This document shows, one piece after another, positions 1 to 14,229 of a DNA stretch of 64,000 bases; position 1 is the stretch's first letter; each line of letters opens with the position of its first letter. Where the stretch lies: the NCBI GenBank assembly GCA_013396915.1, contig VWZL01000294.1, forward strand, positions 62,279-126,278, written 5' to 3'. The notes beneath the pieces were generated by a model, which saw only the letters and a list, made by a program, of their open reading frames with translations, was not told the origin of the DNA and made no database searches. This stretch comes from Stercorarius parasiticus (taxonomy: Eukaryota > Chordata > Aves > Charadriiformes > Stercorariidae). Position numbers and translations under genes: made by a program.

Positions 1-3000
1 CCTGTAACATAAAACTGTGCCCTCAGATTTCCCAGTGGAGATAGTGGTACTTTCTTCCTTCCTGCACATATTGCTTCTGTGTTTGTGGATGCAATGTGCC
101 TCACAGTCATGACATTAAAGCTTGGTTACAACAGCAAGGAGAAAGAACCTGTGTTTTCCAGATTTTAAATGCGTAAACATGGGTATATGATAGGAACTCC
201 TCCGTGCTCTCTGTAGACCACACATATACCCGAGTCTTGAAGTAAGAGAGAAAGGAATAAAATAAGGAATGGTAGTTTTAAACCTTTTATCTTTTGACAA
301 CAATTTCTCCTCGTCTGCTTTAGCTGACTGTTTTCCATTGCTTCAGGGTTGATTTTTTTAATTTATTTTTTCCCCTCTCCATGTTACTTTTGAAATACCT
401 GGCTTAACAGAACAAAGAGGAAAGCTGAGTTGGTGGCTCTACTGTTAGTCTTCTACTAAATATCTTGGAGAGATACAATAATCTGACAAAAACTGTGTCC
501 CTTGGAACTGTGTGTGTAAGCTCAGGCTCTGACACAGTGAAAGGCATGAGACACGGCTGCTCTACTAAAACTCTAAATAGGGCATGCATGTTTGTAAATG
601 TACTTTATAGAACTCACTGGAAACAGCATATAGTTATCTCAGGCTATAATTTGGTCTGAGGAGGAAAATAACTTGATGTTAATTCACAGCTTTATTAATT
701 ACACTGAAAGTGTTATTTTTTAAACACATCACGTTGAAAACAGCTTTTGTTCCTAATTGTATTTGATTCCAGTAGTGAAGCTCTGTAATTTCCATGGTGT
801 ATGAGGTAGCTGTGATACACACTGAAACAAAAAATTGTCTTATGTAAGGTGGATATATCTGAAAGGAATTACTAGGTTCTGACTGCATCTTTGAAAGGAG
901 CACATAAAGTCAAACAGGTAGTCCTGCTTCCCTGGTGGTTTGTGAAGCCATTCAGTGGGAACAAGATTAACTTTTACGTAAGCATGTTGCTCAGGTCATG
1001 TTCTCCTATCTTTGCTTGTGCAGAATAATACCTCTCACTAGGAAGTCAATCATCCCCATGTTGTGAAACCAGTAATTGTAAAGGTGGCAAAATTAGTAAG
1101 TTATTGTACAGGCAAATATTATTTACATGATATTTTTAATCTTAGGAGGACTAGTAGTGCTTTTAGTCTTAGGAGGATGGATGTAGTTTCTTGGGTAGTA
1201 TTCTAGAATAGTATATAGTTAAATTATTTACAGTAAATATTGCATAAAACTCAGTAAGTAGTTGTTTATTTACTACCAGCCAATATTCAAATACATAATA
1301 TTAAATTCACCAGGCTATGGGTTTTCTCCTTTCTGAACATGACCAGTCCTATCTGTGGACTAGGTTACTTTACCAAGGGGAAGTATTAACTGCGTATGAA
1401 GAGTTGAAAAAGTATACATGTATGTACTTGCTTTTTCTGGTAGCAGATGGTGCTGAAAGAAGATCATCTCAAAGGGGTCATTACAGGATAATATGGAGAT
1501 CAAGCAAACAAATTTATGTCTTAAGATAAGTAATATTCAGTAATGTAGACTCTGATTTTAAGGTGATACATTGCTGATAGCTTAAATATTAGCTAAAAAT
1601 TTTCTGTGGTGCCCAATACTTATGCATGCAAGCAGGCTTGTTAATGTCAGAAGTTTCCAGGTTAATGCTCTTCATCTGTTTGTTTTTTTTATAATGGCTA
1701 TTACCTTAAAATTCCTCACAAGATGAGCTAGTGATGGTGTTATTAAAACTGAACATAATGAAAAGAGAAAACTGAGGCCAATCACCCATTTTCTGTAGCA
1801 ATATCCATAAGAGGTTATCTCTAAAACCCCAGTAAAATGGTGTCATAAACTTTGTTTTGGATTCTTTTCAAGGGGTTTTGTCTGTTCTTACACCAAGCTT
1901 AGCAGATTCATCTGGCTTCTAAATATGCATTTCTGCTTGGACTGTGGTGAGTTTGGAGGCCCTGCCTGCTTTTTTGGGGGGAGTAGCCCCTCCTTCGGCT
2001 ATGTCTGCTCGTTGGGGTTTTCCTGTAAAAGAGCTCCCACAACTCATGGATATATTTATATATATGTATAAAAGATAATCACAGCATGCAAAATTTTTAA
2101 AGTGATCTGAATTGCCATGGGAAAATTTTTAGGGATTCTCCTTAGCTGAACACTGCTGAGCTGGGCTAACCCATTTCCCGGTGTCTCTCCCTGCGGGTCA
2201 CTAGCCTGTGATGGAGGGATCTCTGCAGCGATGTGGGACTGGGCCGTGGAGATGAATGTGCCCTTTCTAGTCTGCTTAAAAGTGGGATGAGTCCTAAGTA
2301 TTAGGGTGAAAGGCAAAACTCCCATAATGATGATAAAATGTAACACTGAATAAAGGGAATAAAGGGTGTCTGCAGTGACCCTTCATGTGGCCATGTAATA
2401 TGACTTACAAAATTGGAAAGATTGCTTCTCGTGTGAAATGTTCATTTAAAACCCTTGCATAGAAACATTTGTGCTTTGTTTTGATTTTTTATTATTTGAG
2501 AGAAGAAAACAAAATTAATGATGACAGACTTTGTATGTTATGTATTCATTTGTGTGAAGAATGCTCTATAAACATAAGCCATATTTTACTGTGTGTTGAG
2601 ATATATCACATTCTCTTCTACACCAGGACCATTCCTTTGTCCTCCAACAAATAGATGTTTCTCTTTAAAGGTTAAGAAATGAGAACCATGGCAGTAGGTC
2701 AGTGGGTAATATATACCTGCTCTCAATTGTTTAAATTATATTTCTGCTTTACAGTGTGGCTCAGCAGTATCTGGAGACTATTGTTCCCTAGGCTAATGCA
2801 ATCTTTCCACACGAAAAGCTCTTAATCTGTTCCTTATCTACACTCCAGTTGCTGGCACCAGTGTTTCATCCATTTGGTGCTAAAATGCACGGAAAGCAAA
2901 TACATATAATTTCAGTGTTGAGGTACCTTCTTCTAGAATCTTCAGCTCAGCTTATTTTCATTAAGCAAGGTTTTTCCTGTCAGCAATATACATGCCCTTA

Positions 3001-3540
3001 TGTCCTTCACCCTAGAGAGGGAGTGAGAAATGAAGAAAGGAAAAGGTCTGTGAGGCTTCAAAAGCAAAAATGTTTGGAGCCATGCTGCCTTTCAAACAAA
3101 GATAGTGAGATTTACCTTGTGTATGTGAGCACATACAAAATTATTACATCTTTATTGTTGCACATTTTTACACGGATGCATATGCAGGCATTCACTCATT
3201 TCACTTGAGACATATCTGCTATTAACAAACTGTTTGATGCTAAAACCTTTTTTTTTTTAGCACCAATGCAAGTCCATGCTGCACAGTGGATAACAGAATT
3301 AGTTCAATTTATCATGTTCTTTTTATTCTTGGGCTTTTACGAGGTATTTATGAATGTTCATTTAAAAATGCACATCTGCATAAAAGATTGACTTCTTTTT
3401 TTTAGAGAAGCAAAGGCTTGTTTGCTCTTATTAACTTAAACTGGTATTACTGGGGACTCAACATTTCTGAAAATCAGATGCACATCAATCTACCAAAATT
3501 CATTACACTTTAACTTACAACATGGCATTCTGAAATCTGA

Positions 3541-4230
3541 AATATCTTTTAGATATCACTCAAGTAAACTCAGAGGTTATTTTATTAATATTAAAAATAA
3601 AAATATTATCAAAAAACATTTTCTATACAAAACAAGATTTGCAAATATTTTAATTGATTTTCCCTGTAAAGCTCCACAAATCTCTCCACATCAGAGATCA
3701 TTAAAAAAAATTTAAAAATTACAGAGGTGATGAACTGCCACAACAGCTTAGCTGTGCACAAGCTATTCAATTGCTAGATTACCAACCAAACAGAAAACTG
3801 TAAATCATATTGTTGAAAAAATTCGGTTACTTGTGACAAGACATGTATTGTATCAGTCAGAACAAAAAGAATGTAAGAAGGTACCAAAAGCAAAGCCTGT
3901 ACGTAACCGATCGTGTACTAAAAAAATTAAATATTGTAATATTTAGTTATAAGCTTTTATATTAATAATTTCATAAGAGAAAGCAGGATCTTATAGGAAG
4001 ACAATCTTAATACAGTAGAAAATCTTGGTTTTCATATGCCTCTTAATTTCAGATTATTGTTAATTATAAATATGAATACTTCTAAGTACCTTCACATATA
4101 ATATTTAATTATCAATAATTTTTAATTTATCATCTTTGAATAGTCACCCTGTACTGGTATTATAATTACTTGTTTTTAATTAAAATTAATACAAAACTTG
4201 AGATATGTAAAAACCCTAGCATTATATAGA
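3541..4230. other. Very AT-rich block
   Basis: This block is dominated by A/T runs such as ATTAATATTAAAAATAAAAA near 3582-3602, and by TAATTA-like words near 4095-4190, with hardly any CpG. It contains no open frame of note. Such blocks can act as matrix-attachment or late-replicating DNA, but that is inference from composition only; it may simply be low-complexity decay. Confidence 0.6.
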
Positions 4231-7200
4231 GAGAATTATTTATATAAGAAGTAAAGTCTCTCATTACCCTGGGAGATAAAAAGGCCTTTAACAGTAGGAA
4301 TGTTATCAGCATCTAGTGACCAACTGTTTTCTCCTCAATAATTAAAGCAGCAAGTAAATGTACCCAAAATTTAGCCTTTTTAACCTCTGCAGTTATGCAG
4401 ACTCTGTGCTGACTGTAGACAGTGGTGAAAGATACAGGCATTTTGCCAGGGACATTTTTCTCAGTCTTAAATAAATACCATAGAATTGTAATCAACATAT
4501 TGTGTGAGGATCCTGCTGAGCTATATTTCTTTTCATAATGAGTGTTCTTAAGCATTTGAAATAGAAATAAAAATCATAAATCATTTTTAGAAGGGATTAA
4601 AAAAACATGAAATACTCAGATATTTACCTTTGAAGGTTGGCTTTTGTAAAGAACTGTGGTCAAAACCAACTTCTGAGATAAAGTTATTAATCTTTCATTC
4701 TGTTGAATCTTCAAGGGAGATGGGGGCAGTTTGAATCAGTGGTCTAGTAACTAATGGGTCCAATTCCCAGAACTATTTCACTATCATTTTGGTTTACGAG
4801 ACTTTTCCTTATACTAGGACACATTCATTTGCAGCATCAGTCCCTGGCGAGTAGACATAAACTGGGTTTTAGGCTTATTCTCTGAAGAGGATTCAGGCTT
4901 ACTTATGCCCAGGTGGGGTTTCCATTTACAATTGCTCTGGAGCCCAGTGGTGTGGCAGGCTGCAAGAAGGTTTGCAGGATTAAGACTATTATGGTGAATA
5001 TATATCTTTATTTTCAAAACATGTCCTGTTTTGTATTATTTTTGAGAGGTTATGCAGAACAACTCTAAATGAGACTAACTGACCAGCTTGCCTAAAAGAT
5101 TTATCACCAGGAGGTTCATTAACATCTCTATTTCAGTATTACGTCCAGTTCCCTAGTATTGTTGCAGCTAAAAAAAATACAGCCCATTTGAGGCTTAATT
5201 CCTCCAACATAGCTCACCATGAGTGGTGTTAAATGACCTCGGAAAGCATATAGTCCATATTTTGAAAGAAATGTGTAGATCTCAAGACACTGAAAAGCTT
5301 CATGCTCATTAGCTGAGATGGCAGTTGACTGAGTAAGTGCTTTGGAAAATTCTTTAAAGCATGTATCTATGTCGCAAAGCACCTAAATACCTCCTCACTT
5401 AAGTAAATAAGTTATTGTGTCTACATGAGCTACTATAAAATGCTGAAAAGCAAAGGTAAAAGAAGCATCGAGTGCAGCATTTGAACAGCCTGTCAATTAG
5501 GGCAGCCTGTGCAAGTCCAAGGGTTATACAGCCAAGATACTTGCTGGGAGAGATTAGAACTGGGTGGCTGTACTCATATCTAAGTACATCTCCCCTGTTT
5601 CATCAGCTCATGGCTTTCTGTTCTCCCCGGGGTGGACAGCTTGTCACTTCAATTTAGGAGATAGCAAAGTGTCAGTAAGATTTGGTTCAGTGAGACTTGC
5701 CCGTGTCGATTCAGTTCTTGCTTTGGGGACTTTCTGTTTAAATGCTCATTCAGATTTTACTTGTTACCTTTTTCTCCAGTTCAGATCTATTACAAAATTA
5801 CAATACTGTTTGTGATATAGTTCAGTAAGTTAATTATCACTTGTGGAGCTCTCCCTCCTCCTGCCCACCATTTTGTCTACAGCTATTTAGACATGCCATT
5901 TTTCTCCATTGGCAGCAGCCATGCTAAGGTCCTAATTTACTAACATTTAAAATGTTTGGTCATCTCAGGTATCTCCCCGAGTTTCTTTTAGTCAATTGGG
6001 TGTTGTCAGAATTCTGTTAGAGTCGGTCGAACCCTCGCTTCAGGATGTCATGTTTACTAGATGATAATAGTAGTGGTTGGTGATTTGAGAACAAAGGCTG
6101 CTGAAATCAGCAGAAAGAATCCAATCCCTCTGAGAAAATGAATATTCAGAAAGTGGTGTCTTACCAAAGATACATAGTTAATTTGTTAGAAGTGGAGTCA
6201 ACATGCATTATCTACTGTACGCAGGCCAAGACTGCTGTTCGACATTTACCTGAGTAATAAAGGGAAAAAGATCTAGCTAGGAAAGTAAATCATTGAAAGT
6301 ATTGTGCTAAGAGTGGGAGGATTCCTACCCTTTCAAGCCATCTAAATGCTTTTCCCTAAATAAACACAAGTTAGAAATTAGCAGAAAAAACATGGGGTAG
6401 GAATTTCAATTGCAGCAGGCTATGAGAAGAAATTTAACAATTTATTCCAATCGCAAGTCAGCACTAGTACTTCTTTCTTCTCTTTGTGTGACACTGTGCA
6501 ATGTTATCTGTAATAGATGCTGTAACAGGCGCTGTGCAGCGGTGGTAAGGGAAGACTCCCTTCCCAGAAAAGCTATGATATAAATGTGGCAGTCCCGGTG
6601 TGAGTCTGGGACCTTCTCTGCTGATCAACCTGGTGGCAGCAACACCAGCCATGTGGCACAGTTGAGGCTGGCCCCATGGAGGAAACACACCTTCCTCCTC
6701 CTCCTCCAGCTGTCACATGCATACTGCCTGTGCAGGAGATGCTCCTTCCCCTACCTCCAAAATGTGCTTGGAGATGGTGATAACCCTTGATGCAGGAATG
6801 CATCTCTCCAAATCCCTGTGGGTGCTCGTGGGGCAATGGCATGTCACTCCTCTGTATGCCACATACCTCTGTGCTTTTGCTCAGAAAGGTGGAGGCAGGT
6901 GACTTGGGATACTTTTCCCCACCCTTTAGTCACAGCAGATTCTCTAAGTCCTTTGTGGGAAAAAATCTGCCCCCTGCCTTGTTTTGGATGAGGTAGCAGC
7001 TTGGTTTGTACTGGTACTGCACAAGGACGAGCACAAGAGCTACTTTCTTGGGGGAAAAAGTCATCGCGGGTGAGATGGAAGAATCGCTCAAGATGAATTT
7101 TGCTTGCAGGCAACATGTTGGTTTAATCTGGGCTAAATGAACAAAATACAGCAGGTGGAAAAAGAAGCCCAGAGCAATGGAGTGACTTACTTCAAAGGCT

Positions 7201-8057
7201 GAAATTCAGTTCCTATTTAAATGTCATCTACATTTTTCTTGAGCTGAAGGTGACTGTTGGATCATCTAATAAAAAGGTCATGTTTTCTCCATTAGCCGAA
7301 GTTTCAAAATCAAGATGTGAGGTCTTTCTAAAAGACATCCTAGCTAAATTATACAACCAAACATAGAATCTATGATCAGATTCAGAAGATTATCACAAAA
7401 CCTTTGTGTGGGGCCCTCAAAAAAGGCAAGTCTGTTATTTATTCAGTGCCACAGAGGAGAAATTGTGGAGAACAAACTTCATGTTGTATACCAAGGCTGG
7501 CTGATACCCTCAGTGCTAACCTGCAGATCCTTATGGGATCTCTTATGTTTTATGTAAATACACTCTGAGGGCAAGTTCTATAAATTAAGCATAATCACAT
7601 AGGCAATATACACAAGCACTTTTTCATAGAAATGCTTCTTGCCTATCTTAAAAGTATACCTGTTTATAACAATATGCTCTGATTGAATTTACTAAAATAG
7701 GGCATTTATCAAAGTTACATAAACATGTGTTTGTCTTTCCAGGTGAAAGAAATGTGTTAATAAGGGTTTTGAATGATATACAGTGTGTATAGCACATTCT
7801 GTAGACCTCAGGGATATAGAGAAGCAGCAGGTTTGTTTATGGGCACAAAAGCTGACGTTCTGCTATCAACTTTGCTCTCTTTTGCGAATTTCTTCTAAAC
7901 CTTGAAGTTTCAGCTCCTTGAATATTATTTTGTTTTGCAAATAATTTGTTGGAATTATGAGGACTCTCTGAAGAACAAAGCACTATTCAATGTGAAAGGA
8001 GGGGTATGAACTATACTTTACTTTCTTCCAAAATAAACTTCTCAAAGTTTGGATCCC

Positions 8058-8087
8058 TAGCCATGATCTACATAGCCATGATCTACC
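8058..8087 (+). repeat. 15-bp tandem duplication
   Basis: The unit TAGCCATGATCTAC(A/C) occurs twice back to back at 8058-8072 and 8073-8087, differing only at the last base. It looks like a simple slippage duplication with no evident function. Confidence 0.85.
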
Positions 8088-8917
8088 CCCGACTTTGATA
8101 GAGCTGTAGGATTTACACCAAGTAAAGATTTGGAAAAGAATCTTTTTGTCTTTTGTTTTAACATCCAAGTTATTTCCCTTTTGGTATAACCAAACACCTT
8201 GATTCTATTGACTTAAATAATTTGTCTTTCTGTATAATTAAACTATGTTTTGTCCTTCAGGATTATCATTACTTCACTTTTCCAGGAAATTCCGAGGGGC
8301 TGCCTTCTGTTTGCGGTTGATGGTTACCCTCTTTTTCTGCTGATTTTACTGTCAGTTTAATTGCTGTTGAAAACAAATCGTAGCATATATGCAGGTTGGA
8401 CAGCTCTAATTTCTATTAAAGTTTCATTTTTACTGGAGCATTTACAAATCCAGGCTACCTGTCACAGAGATGGGTTTACAATGATTACATGTTTACTAGT
8501 TCTTCCATCATTTCATATATTAACATTTATTTCATCAATTCATGTGATGCAGTCCCACATGAATTAGTTTAACTGAGCTAATGTATAATTAGTGTTTCTC
8601 TCCACCTCCATGTTTGCTACCTTAACCAGCTGGGAATTCTGCTTGTACTTCATGTTTCAGAGAAATCAGAGATTATCAGTGTTTGAACTATTTTCTTTAC
8701 GTATTCTACTTCAGAAATGTGATTCATTTGTAAATCAGAATTTCAGATCCCTTTTGTTTTTTAAATGCTGTAAGAGATATGAACAAGGGTATTTTTAGTG
8801 TCTTTTCAACTTAGGCATTTACTCTTGTATCTTCCCTCTTTTGTGGCCTCATCTAAAATTGCTGCTTTTATGCAAGTGGCTCCGTACCTTTCTAGGTTGC
8901 ATAGTTACCATGGCATT

Positions 8918-9297
8918 GCAGAATATGACCTCTGAGGTCATCCCATGCTCAGTGAAGGTCTTTGCAGTTGACCCAGTTGCCTGGAGCCATACCCAGGAGA
9001 GTTTTAGATGTCTCCAAGGACAGAGACCACCCTTCTTGGACAACCTGCTCCAGGGTTCAACTTTGTTCATTGGGAGATATTTTTTTTCCTTATTGTGACC
9101 AGTGTCCATTGCTTTGCATCCTTTCACTGTGCCTCTCCAAGGAGAGTTTGACTCTGTCTTCTCTATGGTCACCCATGAGGTAGAGAGCAATACGGTTCCC
9201 CCTCAATTGCCTCTTCTCCAGACTGAACAAACCCACCTCAGCTTCTCCATGTATACCATGTGTCCCAGCCCCTGCCCATCTTGGCAGCCCTCCATAT
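8918..9297 (-). mobile_element. Old CR1 LINE 3' end, minus strand
   Basis: Read on the minus strand this is the end of CR1 ORF2 plus its 3' untranslated tail. Recognisable plus-strand landmarks, in order, are ACCTCTGAGGTCATC (tail, 8928-8942), TTTTAGATGTCTCCAAGGA (about 9002-9020), a block at about 9110-9150 matching the usual CR1 region around CTGTGCCTCTCCAAGGAGAG, and TTGCCTCTTCTCCAGACTGAACAAACCCA (about 9207-9235). CCCATCTTGGCAGCCCTCCA marks the 5' truncation near 9295. There is no clean terminal 8-mer tail and substitutions are many, so the copy is old. It is 5' truncated, as most CR1 copies are, and encodes nothing. A 113-codon minus-strand frame over it is accidental. Confidence 0.93.
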
Positions 9298-12200
9298 CTT
9301 GCAAAAAATGCTGTTCATGTGTTACAATACTGCATAGCACATATTTAACAAATCCTCACAATACCTTGAATTTTGTCAGCCTGGTGGAGAGAATACAGGA
9401 AAATGGCATGGAAGACCAAATGATTTTCACTTTTCACCTTTCCTTTCCAAGTGCAGATGACAGGCAGTATATGTACAGTATATAGCAGTGAGGATCTCCC
9501 TAACTACACCTAATGGACACTGTCTTTTTGGGGATTCATTTTTTGTGTGCTGACCTTTAACCCAAGGATTTTGGAAAATATAAAATGTGCAAATTGCAAC
9601 AGACTTTTTTTTTTTTAAGAATATCTTACAATTATGTATGACATATTATTAATGTATCAATATTTGCTTTCTAGTTTGGTAACTGTAGCACCTGTGAAAG
9701 CTTTAATAAAAACAAAATATCTAAGAAGACAACACATTAGGATTCATGCTCCCTTGTGGGTATCTACTATGTATTTCATGGAAGATTCTTTAGCTTTCAT
9801 ATATTTTCAACTTTTATTCCTTCATATGATTGTGAATATCATTAATGACTTGGATGTTATGATGGTGTTTTGTCTTCTCACACTCTTACTTGAGCAGTGT
9901 TACTTGTATAGTGGTGGATTTTTAGGACTCGACTCTACATCTCTGCTTCGGGAAAAAGACTTCACAAGACCTAATATTTTCTATTTTGTCAACTTTTTTC
10001 TCCAGGACTGTGATTCAAGAATACTATGATGTCAGTTATCACCATAACCCCATGAATTTACTTTAGCCAAATTTGTGTTCAAAGGAGGACTGTAAAGGTA
10101 GTCCTGCTTATCTGGTCATTTTGTGGCAGTAGAAATTGAAAATTACTTTCTGTCAATTTATCTGCATTTAGGAGCCCCCTCCTCTTACTTAACATATGCT
10201 ACAAGCTGCTGACCCTACCTCATACCAGTAGTTGCCATCAGTGAAAAAAAATGATTGGCACATGATCTTTTAAATGAAAAAATGTGTATGTATCCTAGAT
10301 GTGGTTTCCTGTTTTCCTAAACTAAAATGCCTGTCTATTAGTCCTCTGGCTTTTACTATATTATTAGTATGGCATCTTTATTTATTCTTCCTTCCTCTCA
10401 GTATCTTTTTCATGCATTTTTTCTACTACTATCTGGAATTTTCTCACACCTTCCCTTTCTTTCTTTATATATTATATACACACACACATATATATATGGG
10501 AGTGTGTGAGTTAAAGAACCCTACAGGAATAAAGCAAACACTCTAAACCTTGCCCTGATGACCTAGGCAATGACGGAATGCAAGGGGAAAACGAAGCCAT
10601 TTCAGAAGCATAACAAAGGTGCAAGGTCAAATACTTTACTACCTGGCCCTACGACCCTCCTAATGCACTTTGCTTTTGTTCAATTTGACAAAAGACTGTA
10701 CTGGCCATTTTTGTTAGTACATGAAACTGGCAGCCCGAAACACTAATGACTATGTAAAGGACATCTATGAATCCTCAGACCAATCCCTCAGACCCAATGG
10801 GCTGGGATTTGCTGATGTTAATCCTCCAGGATTTCAGGTTTTAATTATCCTCAGGAAATCTTTTCCAGGGTGCCATGAGTTAAGTAGATACAAGTTCCCT
10901 GATAAACACAGTGGTTAATGAATATTATAATAAAATTCCCAGTACTGGTAACAAGCATAACTGCATTTTTAACCTGCCTTTGGTGACTTTTTAAAAATCC
11001 TAGTTTCCCACTGGACTCAGCTCAGAGGTGCTTCAGTATTGTTTTGTCCTGTGTAAAATGCAACGTACTTTTCTAAATGCAGGATATCTTCCTGAGGCAG
11101 AACACTTTATTTCAGTAGTTACGTGGTTTTTGGTTTGCTAAGGCTCTCAAGATACTTTATTAGTTTATAGATAGGGTTTTATCTGCTGAGCAGTTCACAA
11201 GGGGAAGTAAGCAAATGGCAGCAGCATGACCTAATTGTGTGTTCAAAGGGGATTTTCAAGGAGGTAAATTTACTGCAAACATGAAATTTTGCCTGGTGAG
11301 GCTGTATACTTACTCTATGGATCAAAACACTTGGTTATATGCAGGTGAATTCTAACCCACTCTGTAGAAATCTGTGATGCTATTTCATAATTTTTCAAAT
11401 GAGTTTGGTACCACAACATGCTGGTTTATTTTCAACTTTTTGAAAGACCTGAGCTTTTAGTTAAACTGTCCTTGTACTGCCCCTGTGTTCACAGCAGCTT
11501 ATTTCTTCCGAGGATGAAAGAGTGAGAACTGACTGTAAGGACTGATCTTATTCCCTCTGTGTTTTACTTCCTCTACCTCAAGTATCTGAACTGCTATCAG
11601 CAATTAAAGGGAATTTGCGATTCCCTGGATAATGTAAACATTTGTAGTTAGTAATTACAGAGGCTTTTCACTCTCCTGGCCCTGAAGAAAATGAGCCACT
11701 GAGAACAAATAAATACTGTTTCTATGCTTTGTGATATCCTTCCAGTTGCCAATTCCCTCTTTAAGCCTTTTCCGATACTTCCACCAATGATGACCTACAA
11801 AATGTCAATAGTGTTAGGTGTCTATGAAGTCAGTGAGCTCTCTCTGGCTAAAAATATTCCTTTTCTCTTAATAAACAAAATGGCAAATAAGCATAATTCT
11901 CAGACCTGGGGGGAGTGCAAATTCCAAGAGAGAGGGGGAGAAGGATTCGCTATTCCTGCCTTGGAGTCCTTCAAGGGTCAGATGAGTATCATTCTAAGCC
12001 CTTGCACATCCTAAGAGTATCTTGCTCTAGACAAATTACCAGTCAGTGAAGCAGTGCCTGAAGTAGCAGCCGAGCAGGACAAAGGCACTGCACCGAAGCC
12101 AGAGACAGGACGCATCCTTCTTGGCATTGTGTCAAAACACTGAGTCCTAATTTATTCAGTGATTAATCCCTATCTCCGAGCAGAAATCAAACTGCTGCAG

Positions 12201-13616
12201 CTGAGCATGAGCACTAGTTATTAGGGGTCATGGTCGAGATCTGAGACATCGGTATAGTGCACCACCTCAGACTGCAGTGGATGCCTCATCTATTTCTCCA
12301 CAATAGTTGTGCTTGGGAGTGGACAAGTTGTGGGGTTCTCAGGGCAGACCAGGTTATCCCCAGCACTCATTTGACATCTGAATACTTATATCCACGCTGG
12401 CTGAACTAACAGATTTGTCTGAAGTCCTCCTTGTAGGGCTACCACTAGTTTGTCAGCAGGCTTTGGAAAGGGGATTCCCAAAGGTCCTCACAGCCCCATG
12501 TGTCATTCTCTCAGTTTGGGAGTCTAGAGACAAATCTGCACTTAACACTAACTCTGGTGGGCCCTTTCCATAGAGGTAAATACGCTGCAGAGGGCAGAGT
12601 GGAAACCTTTTAGCAGCTGATGAAAGACAGAGCTTATTACAACAATTGCCTTAAAATATTCCCAGAGGGGAACATTTTCAGAGCTGCAACATGCACCTGG
12701 TAGGACTTGAAGCTAAAAGTGGGGAGACCTCTCTTGCATCAGTAGGCAGGGACTGTGTGACCGTAAGGTTTCCCAGTGCACGGGAGTGAAAAACAAGAAT
12801 GATCAAGAACAAAGGACCTGTGAAAAATCACCAAACTCTCAACAAAGGTACAACTGCAATTACTTTCGAGTGTGTGCAACGTGTTGCGTTCTTGAGAGTT
12901 TGCAAAGAGCTTAAAACAGTTGTTCTTCGATGCATATTCTTCTGAACATCTTAAAATGTGTTATCTCAAAAGCCAATCGATGCTTTATTTGCAATTTAGA
13001 TTTATTAAGTGGTTTATTGGAATTGTATATATACTTGTTTGTGTGGTTTAGCTTTCAGACTGGTTGCTGGGGTTGAGGTTTTGAGATAGAGGACTGATTT
13101 ATATCAGAGAAATAATGCTCTTGTAATATATTTTCACGATATAATTTTTGCTTCGTTAGTATGAAAAGAGGCTACTAAGGTGTTACCCATCATCTGTGAC
13201 TATATCCATCCACAGGGTCTGTTCTACCCAGAACTTGATTTTATCTTTGCTACTTGATCTTAATAAACTGATTTTATAACTCTTCTGGCTTAATATAATT
13301 CATTTTGTTATCCCATAGTTGCCCATCTATTGTTCAGATACGTCAAGCTTCTCTAGACCTATTATGCAAACTTCAGTTTTAACACTTAGTCCCATTAGTT
13401 CATAGCTTGCACTGTAGCACATGCTGTAACAATGGTGTATTTTCAGATGTTACCCAATTATCACACTGCAATATAGGCAGCTATTTACTCATTTAATCCA
13501 TAGAAAAGGAGAGGAAGAAACTTGTGATGAAGAGAGACAAAATCTTCTAGAGAGTGCCAGCTCATGTTAACTAACTTTTAAATCTTATTAAAGATTTAAA
13601 CTGGTTATCTAGCAGG
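9298..13616. other. Non-coding DNA, no gene recognised
   Basis: The stretch holds only accidental frames, the largest being 131 codons at 9634-10029, which is hydrophobic, AT-driven and without a recognisable domain. It has a small CA/TA microsatellite near 10466-10497. The part at about 12000-12620 is more mixed in composition and has no identifiable repeat or exon by eye. Confidence 0.7.
10466..10497. repeat. (TA)n(CA)n(TA)n microsatellite
   Basis: Short alternating purine-pyrimidine tract: TATATATTATATA, then about five CA units, then TATATATAT. It is a simple repeat with potential length polymorphism. Confidence 0.9.
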
Positions 13617-14060
13617 GCCTCATATTGTACCCAGTTTGAGGCAAGTCTTTTCAAGAAGGAGGCGAAGTATTTGAAAAAGTACAAAAAAAAGCAATGAGTT
13701 CAAACTTTATAAAGATGGTGTTGTGGAGGAAGAGTGAATGATATGGGGATGTTTAGCGTATTGAAAGGAAGACTGTGGAGTGATATGGTAACGATCTTCT
13801 CTGTCTCCACGGTGGCTGAAACAAGATGAATCCCAAGCAAGGGAAGTTTAGATGGGATGTTAGAAAGGATTTGCCAAGGCCCCTGAAACACTAGAATGGA
13901 TTTTCCAGGGAAGGATATGAATCTTCATCACTAGAAGGCTTTAAGAGCAGGCTGGACAAACTGGTCACATATGATATATAATTGGCTCTGGCTGGGGTCA
14001 TGGGCACTTTCTAAATGTCTGAGATTTCCTTCAGCCCCGTGATAAGATGTTTCTATCATA
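13617..14060 (+). mobile_element. Old CR1 LINE 3' end, plus strand
   Basis: This plus-strand copy starts in the CR1 ORF2 C-terminal region (TATTGTACCCAGTTTGAGG, the old 'YCVQFW' segment) and runs to the 3' end (CCTTCAGCCCCGTGATAAGATGTTTCTATCAT). In between are GAAAAAGTACAAAAAAAAGCAATGAG, ATGGGGATGTTTAGCG, CTTCTCTGTCTCCAC, AAGGGAAGTTTAGATGGGATGTTAGAAAGG, and CACTAGAAGGCTTTAAGAGCAGGCTGGACAAAC, all in the normal CR1 order. Its reading frame is broken throughout. The variant features (TTTCTATCAT end, GAACAGGCTGGACAAAC) suggest a different and older subfamily than the copies at 24535 and 41017. Confidence 0.93.
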
Positions 14061-14229
14061 AGTGTTGCTGTAGCATTCCTTTCCTTGGGACTGCATACAT
14101 GCGGGCAAAATTTACCTTATGAGCCAAAACAACAAGGACAACAAAAGAGTATTTGTGGCTTCAGTGTCTGCTCTCATTTATATAATTTTTTCAGGTCACA
14201 GCAGATAGTGAAAGTATCAATTTATTCCA

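Larger units (their letters stand above)
1..8917. other. Non-coding AT-rich DNA, no gene recognised
   Basis: I see no exon, RNA gene or recognisable young repeat here. Open frames are short (up to about 120 codons), overlap on both strands, and show no known protein motif. A somewhat more GC-rich patch at about 6520-7060 has several overlapping short frames, but none has a recognisable domain or a convincing pair of splice sites. The stretch could be intergenic or intronic. Diverged repeats too old to recognise by eye may be present. Confidence 0.7.

Noticed and set aside
6010..6050. GGTCGAACCCTCGC as a tRNA T-arm remnant
   Set aside because: No acceptor, D-arm or anticodon stem could be matched around it.
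6520..7060. GC-richer patch with overlapping frames on both strands, considered as a gene fragment
   Set aside because: No frame has a recognisable protein family, the CpG content is low, and no coherent splice sites were seen.
9634..10029. 131-codon hydrophobic frame as a membrane protein
   Set aside because: Phe/Leu/Ile richness is what T-rich DNA gives on translation; there is no loop or charge pattern and no gene context.
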